NCBI GenBank assembly: GCA_963971535.1
Contig: OZ020601.1
Span: 19,243,814 to 19,307,813 of the forward strand
Length of the DNA: 64,000 nucleotides
Direction: 5' to 3'
From: Notolepis coatsorum
Lineage: Eukaryota; Chordata; Actinopteri; Aulopiformes; Paralepididae
In this document: piece by piece, positions 58,302-64,000 of the stretch
How positions within the stretch are numbered: position 1 is the first letter of the stretch
Layout of the letters: every line of letters begins with the position of its first letter
Program-made: the position numbers and the translations under genes
The notes under the pieces: generated by a model
Database searches by the model: none
Told to the model about the DNA's origin: nothing
Seen by the model: the letters and a program-made list of their open reading frames with translations, nothing else

Positions 58302-59150
58302 TTCAAGGTTCAAGGTTATCTTTATTAACCCACTAGGGGACATTTGTTTTGCCGCCAGAGTTCACACAAAGACAAAATACAAAAGGACAATATTATCAAC
58401 GACAACATCACAGGAAATCACAGAGCTAGTGCAGGGAGATGGACATTCATACCAAGTACAAATGGGACAGTATGCTACTGTGTGCAAAGATGAAAGGACA
58501 GTATAGTAAAGGACAGTACAAAGATTGCATCTAGAGCAGGGGTTCTCAAACTTTTTTATACCACAACCCCATTTTATTTAGGATTTCTTTTGGCGACCCT
58601 ACACTTAATGTATTGCGTAATTTCAACGTGAAATTAAGGAATATCAAAATAAAAGCACACGTTGTTGCATATTTATTAGAACATTTAATTACAGCACTAT
58701 GTTATCAATACACATTAATAAAACAAGGCATATTTAGCCAACATATGTTGCCAGAACATTAAACATTTATTTATTTATCTTTTACTTTCCAATGCGCAAC
58801 CCCACCCACTGTCAACTACCCGCGACCCCACTTTGGGTCGCGACCCGTAGTTTGAGAACCGCTGATCTAGAGGGCTGTTAGCCTGCAAGCCTATCAATAA
58901 CACTTGGGGTGAAGGAGACATGGAGTCTTTTGCTTCAAACAGGTGCCCGAGGACAATAGCTCAACCTCCCTCTGGGGTGGATGGTCCTGGCTGTCCAATA
59001 TAACATTATCCCTCCTAAGGACCTGCCTGTTAGAAACGTCCAAAAGCTTGGCCTCACTCCCCCGTGAGATCTTGCTGGCTGTTTTAACAAGACTACCCAG
59101 TCTCTTCTTATTGGACGGATAGGTTTCTGAACCAATCAGTAAATACAAAA
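58302..59150 (-). mobile_element. LINE 3' end with TTGAACC tail, split by a hAT MITE
   Basis: The minus strand encodes KKRLGSLVKTASKISRGSEA and LLDVSNRQVLRRDNVILD, DHPPQREVELLSSG, the same C-terminal block type as 35707-36255. The 3' UTR ends TTAATAAAGATAACCTTGAA and a short tail. The MITE at 58537-58864 interrupts the UTR. Confidence 0.8.
58537..58864. mobile_element. hAT MITE with 8-bp target duplication
   Basis: Ends CAGGGGTTCTCAAACTTTT and AGTTTGAGAACCGCTG. ATCTAGAG flanks it (58529-58536 and 58865-58872). At 328 bp it has no coding capacity and is related in its ends to 53978-55942. Confidence 0.95.
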
Positions 59151-59585
59151 GATTGAAACAAATTCAATAAAACATCTTCTTATTTCAATATTTATTTTTT
59201 TATTTTCAACAATGATTAAGTGATACAATACAACAATGACATACTAAACATGTATATAATAATAATAGAAAATGAAAACCCCAAAACAAGAACAAACAAA
59301 CCAACAACATAGTTATAGCAGTATCACAATCCGGTGAGTTTACAAGGCAACACTTTACAGTAAGTGCACATCAATCAATATTAATCAGTACATTGATAAC
59401 CATCAATCAGTAACCAACCAATGACTCTATTAATCATTTGCTATGAAATGAAACCTGTGTAAAATAGAGTCATCATCTCAGTAGAAACGTTAAAAAGAGA
59501 TATAAGATATAATATTTGTAGCTCCATAAAACACCTTTCATTACAGTAGGCAGTGGGCTTGGTGGTGACGTTCTGAAATCTATGT
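59151..59585. other. AT-rich intergenic sequence
   Basis: No gene recognised. Confidence 0.35.
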
Positions 59586-60404
59586 TTATGTCTTCATGAT
59601 CTAAATCATCCATCACTTTCAAGAAGACTAACGATAACAGAGTCATCCATCACCTTCAAGAAGACTAACGATAACAGAGTCATCCATCACCTTCAAGAAG
59701 ACTAACAATAACAGAGTCATCCATCACCTTCAAGAAGACTAACAATAACAGAGTCATCCATCACCTTCTAGAAGACTAACAATAACAGTCATCATCACCT
59801 TCTAGAAGACTAACAATAACAGAGTCATCCATCACCTTCAAGAAGACTAACAATAACAGGCATCATCACCTTCTAGAAGACTAACAATAACAGTCATCAT
59901 CACCTTCTAGAAGACTAACAATAACAGTCATCATCGCCTTCTAGAAGACTAACAATAACAGTCATCCATCACCTTCAAGAAGACTAACAATAACAGAGTC
60001 ATCCATCACCTTCAAGAAGACTAACAATAACAGGCATCATCACTAGGGTTGGGTATCGTTTGGATTTGACCGATTCCGATTCCGATTCCGATTCTCCATA
60101 TCGATTCCTGTTCTAAACGATTCTCGATTCCGATTCTTTGAGGTGCAGGTAAAAACAGGTCACAGCTTATTTCGCAGGAGAACATTTATTTGAAAAATCC
60201 TTTTTTTCCATATTATTCACATAATATATATTGTAAAATATATATATATATTTTACATACACTGTAAACTGAAAAGGCACACGTGAAACTCTTATAACAT
60301 TGCAAGTTGGCAGCAGTCTAAAAACAAAGAGCTGCAGCCCAGGTGGGTGTTGAGATATGAAACAAAAGAAAACAGTCATGTGACAAATTAAATAAAGAGC
60401 AGGG

Positions 60405-60515
60405 AGCCGTCTCTCCCCCTGCTCCAGTCTCTCAAACCAAGATGGGATCAATGTGTTAGCTAAATAGTCCCTTGTAGGGGGGGTGTACTTTGGATTAATT
60501 GAATGGATCATAGCC
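60405..60515 (-). CDS. hAT transposase exon 3, truncated
   Basis: After TTTGCAG the minus strand reads AMIHSINPKYTPPTRDYLAN and TLIPSWFE, the start of the next transposase segment. Homology then stops, marking the internal deletion. The catalytic DDE region is absent, so the protein cannot be active. Confidence 0.7.
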
Positions 60516-60963
60516 CTGCAAACACAAAAACAAACATAAGATATACAGTACACAGAAACACCCTGTAGCCTCTGTGTCACTCTTATTTGCATTCAACTCA
60601 CAAGTTCGCTTGGGTCATTCATTCATCTCATCTATTTACTTGCATCACACAAATACATTTGTATATATGTATGGCTGTTCTCACTTCTCAGCCTCACTAA
60701 GACTTGCTAGTCAGTGACAGACAGTGATAAGACAACGTGAATGTATTTATATTTACATGAAGGAGAGGGAGGGATAGAGAGAGAAATATAGAGAGAGAGG
60801 GAGGGAGGGAGCGAGAGAGAGAGACATAACGATTAACGTGCCAAAGACAAATCTGTCAATACAGTTAAACCTGAACTGTTACTGTAACGTTAGGTCAGGG
60901 GTAGATAACTATTAGTAGCTACCATGCTAAGTTAGTTAGCTTAACGTTATTCTTATTGCTTAC

Positions 60964-61220
60964 CGAAATGTGGGCGATTCAACGTCTGAAAAGGGATGCA
61001 GCCTTTTCACCACATACGCAGTTACTTTTCTGTGGCACTCTGCAACTTGCTCCTTCGACAGCTTTCCCCTTGCTGCCAAAGTGAATGGGGTGTCGCGTTG
61101 AACTTGTGGTTGAAGAAACGACCCAGCTGGCTGCGGTCGCTGGCTGGTAGCAGCAGCAGCCGGTCCAGGCTGGCTGACATTAGAATGAGCATCACTCTGC
61201 GAGCGTTCAACAACTATGAA
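60964..61220 (-). CDS. hAT transposase exon 2
   Basis: After an acceptor-like TTCATAG the minus strand encodes ERSQSDAHSNVSQPGP, then PFTLAARGKLSKEQVAECHR and KVTAYVVKRLHPFSDVESPT. The last part matches the region after the BED finger in ZBED-type hAT transposases. The exon ends TTTCG/GTAAGC. The exact acceptor (two candidate AGs) is uncertain. Confidence 0.78.
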
Positions 61221-61313
61221 CAGATTTGACACAGTTTTAGCAATTGGTAGTCTATAACTTTAGCTAGTTTGCTGTATGTTAAGATTAATAAAGCAACCAT
61301 AATTTCCATGTAC

Positions 61314-61578
61314 CTGATTCCGTTTGCAACGAGGAATTGCTGGCTGCAGGCTGACTGTCTGTAGTGGAGGACGCGACGGGAGCAGGAGAGCGAAGCAACG
61401 AGTTAAACACAATGCACTCGTTAATTGCTATACCATGCCCGCGAAGATGTTTAGCCATGTTTGTCGTGCATCCTCCTTTGTTGGAAATACGTTTGTCACA
61501 GGTGTTGCACTGTGCCAACCCGTCCTTTATTAATGTAAAATAAAGCCAAGCTTTCGAACGGCGTTTCCTCGGTTCCAT
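61314..61578 (-). CDS. hAT transposase exon 1: BED zinc finger
   Basis: The ATG at 61578 opens MEPRKRRSKAWLYFTLIKDG, then AQCNTCDKRISNKGGCTTNM and AKHLRGHGI. The C-x2-C...H-x4/5-H spacing and W..F mark a BED finger, the DNA-binding domain of hAT transposases. A serine/alanine-rich linker follows. CAG/GTACAT at 61313 is a good donor. Confidence 0.85.
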
Positions 61579-62000
61579 GTTTTGTTTTGTTTTGCGACTA
61601 CTGCACGAGGATGTTCTTCTTCATTGGTGTTTTTTTTTTTTAACTAGCGGAGCACGAGTGGGCCACGGGAGGAGTAATTACAACCACAACCCACGGAAAA
61701 CAAACTAGTGTGGGCATTTAGGATGGAATCGAAAAAAATCATCGAAATGCAAACATGTTACTTCCGGTTCCAGAACCGGAAGTTAGGAACCGGTTCTTTT
61801 TAGAACCGGTTCTCGGTGCCCAACCCTAATCATCACCTTCAAGAAGACTAACAATAACAGGCATCATCACCTTCAAGAAGACTAACAATAACAGGCATCA
61901 TCACCTTCAAGAAGACTAACAAGAACAGGCATCATCACCTTCTAGAAGACTAACAATAATAGTCATCATCACCTTCTAGAAGGCTAACAACAATGGAGTC

Positions 62001-62340
62001 TTACACAGTTTGGAGTGAGAGCTTCTGGTTTTTCAGATTATAATCAAGCTGATATTTACATCTCAAAATGGTTACTATAATGGTTATTCAGTAATACTGA
62101 CTGACCTGTCCAGAGCCACTGGAAGAATGTGTGAATTCTTAAAATTGGTGGCATCACTCTTTAAAACACACCCTCAAAAATGTCCTGGCCACAAAATCAA
62201 ACACACCCACGAGGAAGGGAAACAGGAAGTTGGACAGGAAAGAGGAAGTTGCAACAAAGGTCTTGAGGCGGGGTCCAATGTGGCCATTAGATACTAATAT
62301 ATAATTGTGAGGTAATTAGTCATTTCGAAAACTGCGACAG
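62001..62340. other. Intergenic sequence
   Basis: No gene or element recognised. Confidence 0.35.
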
Positions 62341-62349
62341 TGTTACTAC

Positions 62350-63178
<829 letters not shown>

Positions 63179-63368
63179 TAGGGCTGGGCGAGTTTCAATT
63201 GAGTTTCAATTTTCGATTAAGAATTTGGCTTCCCTCAATCATGAAAACAAGATAATTGAGATAAAACGATTATTGTGCCACATGCTGTGTTGCTCTCAGT
63301 TTGTCTTGTGTTGTAAATGCAGCACATCCTTCCTTCACAATGGTGTCCTCCGCGTTGAGCAGCCCTAG
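63179..63368. mobile_element. Short hAT-like MITE
   Basis: TAGGGCTGGGCGAG at the left and GAGCAGCCCTA at the right are inverted. It is about 190 bp. A clear 8-bp duplication is not visible, since the left flank is tandem repeat. Confidence 0.6.
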
Positions 63369-63369
63369 T

Positions 63370-63634
63370 GTCTGGTGTGTGTCTGGTCATGTCTATCTGT
63401 GTGTCTGGTCAGGTCTATCAGGTTAATGGTCATGTAATCTGATAATGAGGTCACTGAGCTGAACTGACACCTTAGCCTCTGGAACGCACGTGGACCTGAT
63501 GTGTGTGTTTGTGTTTGTGGAAAACAGGATGCTTTGAATATTATAGTAATGTCAAGGAATGCTGAGTAGCTGAAAGGTCACTGTGTCGCTTAGTGGACAC
63601 ACACACACCCGCAAACAGAAGCAGGAAGACAGCT
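63370..63634. other. Intergenic sequence
   Basis: GT-rich, with no recognised gene. Confidence 0.35.
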
Positions 63635-63637
63635 CAG

Positions 63638-64000
63638 TTAGGGCTGGGCGATATGGCAAAAAATCATATCGCGATAACGATATGATAATGTTATCATATT
63701 TCTCGATATCGATAATTATCGAAATTGTTATAAGTAAGACATTTTTATTTTTTTTAAATCTTTTATAACAACAGATGTATGTTTATTTTGCAGCAATTCT
63801 TTGTCGTTGCCGCCATCTTTAGTGTTACATCCCCTCACACTCCAGTTCTCAGGCTGCAGCTGGTTTAAATGCGAAAGTAAACAGGCTTCTCTGCTGGCTG
63901 TGGCTCCAGGGGAGTTGAACAGTTCTGGCTCTGCTAGTTTATTTTCGATCTTTTGGCGCTTTTTTGGTGGACAAACCATCGCACATGTGCACCGTGACTC
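63638..64000 (-). mobile_element. hAT-like element, cut by the window edge
   Basis: TAGGGCTGGGCGATATGG with CATATCGCGATAACGATATG palindromes is a known type of fish hAT terminus. A minus-strand frame 63979-63728 (MVCPPKKRQK...) may be transposase sequence but has no recognised domain. It runs to the window edge. Confidence 0.5.

Larger units (their letters stand above)
60044..61828 (-). mobile_element. hAT transposon with internal deletion
   Basis: Ends TAGGGTTGGGTATCG and TGCCCAACCCTA, flanked by the exact 8-bp duplication ATCATCAC (60036-60043 and 61829-61836). The 1785-bp element retains three 5' transposase exons on the minus strand (separate entries) and both termini, but lacks the catalytic region. 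It is non-autonomous. AACCGGTTCT palindromes lie near the start of transcription (61770-61815). Confidence 0.95.
59600..62000 (+). repeat. 34/37-bp minisatellite interrupted by a hAT element
   Basis: Units carry AGAAGACTAACAATAACAG and TCATCATCACCTTC or GTCATCCATCACCTTC. Array parts are 59600-60043 and 61829-62000. The array was present before the hAT insertion. Confidence 0.95.

Noticed and set aside
63583-63768. Short plus-strand frame near the window end
   Set aside because: Runs across a hAT-like terminus; no domain.

Overview
The window is eukaryotic and almost certainly from a ray-finned fish. It carries L2/CR1-group and L1-type LINEs, tRNA-derived SINEs, hAT, PIF/Harbinger-like and TTAA-target DNA elements, Ty1/copia and Ty3/gypsy remnants, and very long short-tandem-repeat arrays, with no bacterial-style gene organisation. 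The tandem-repeat density recalls what is known of gadid (cod-like) genomes, but the order cannot be fixed from sequence alone. No complete host protein-coding gene is visible. Host coding evidence is at most one exon (594-953, conserved but uncharacterised) and one candidate non-coding first exon (about 49740-50075).

Layout. 1-1000: a LINE 3' end joined to the conserved exon. 1227-3630: a SINE with a 16-bp target duplication, then the 3' half of a minus-strand Ty1/copia element (its solo LTR lies at 32373-32720). 4370-14230: old DNA-element sequence, two copies of a 339-bp LTR with shared flank (6349, 12741), a diverged tandem duplication and a 150-bp-arm hairpin. 14846-16430: LINE 3' end. 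17700-20320: a nest in which a minus-strand Ty3/gypsy element (LTR, primer-binding site, gag, protease) sits in a LINE endonuclease fragment and was itself hit by another LINE, whose (TTA)n tail grew to about 310 bp, and by a poly(A)-only insertion. 20330-20945: 37-bp minisatellite. 23328-26640: TTAA-element copies and a decayed L1.

27265-30102: about 2.8 kb of nearly continuous tandem repeats, including GATA/GACA and a 1.2-kb YYCTG pentamer field. 31190-35620: minisatellites and TCTCC repeats. 35660-36775: LINE 3' end with a TTGAAC tail. 36871-37805: an intact-ended TTAA element. 37880-44655: several copies of one long SINE, a mariner-like MITE and a damaged CR1-group LINE (41968-44160). 45632-49080: two LINEs, one a nearly complete L2 reverse transcriptase. 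50710-50848: a 113-bp insertion with a hammerhead-like motif. 52159-56575: hAT, L1 and SINE insertions, including a Harbinger-like element inside a hAT element. 57170-62000: two minisatellites, one split by a hAT element with BED-finger transposase exons. 62345-63176: 0.8-kb TCTA/TCTG array.

Nothing here works as a pathway or operon. The coherent story is layered transposition: insertion order can be read from target-site duplications, and several microsatellites are visibly expanded retrotransposon tails.
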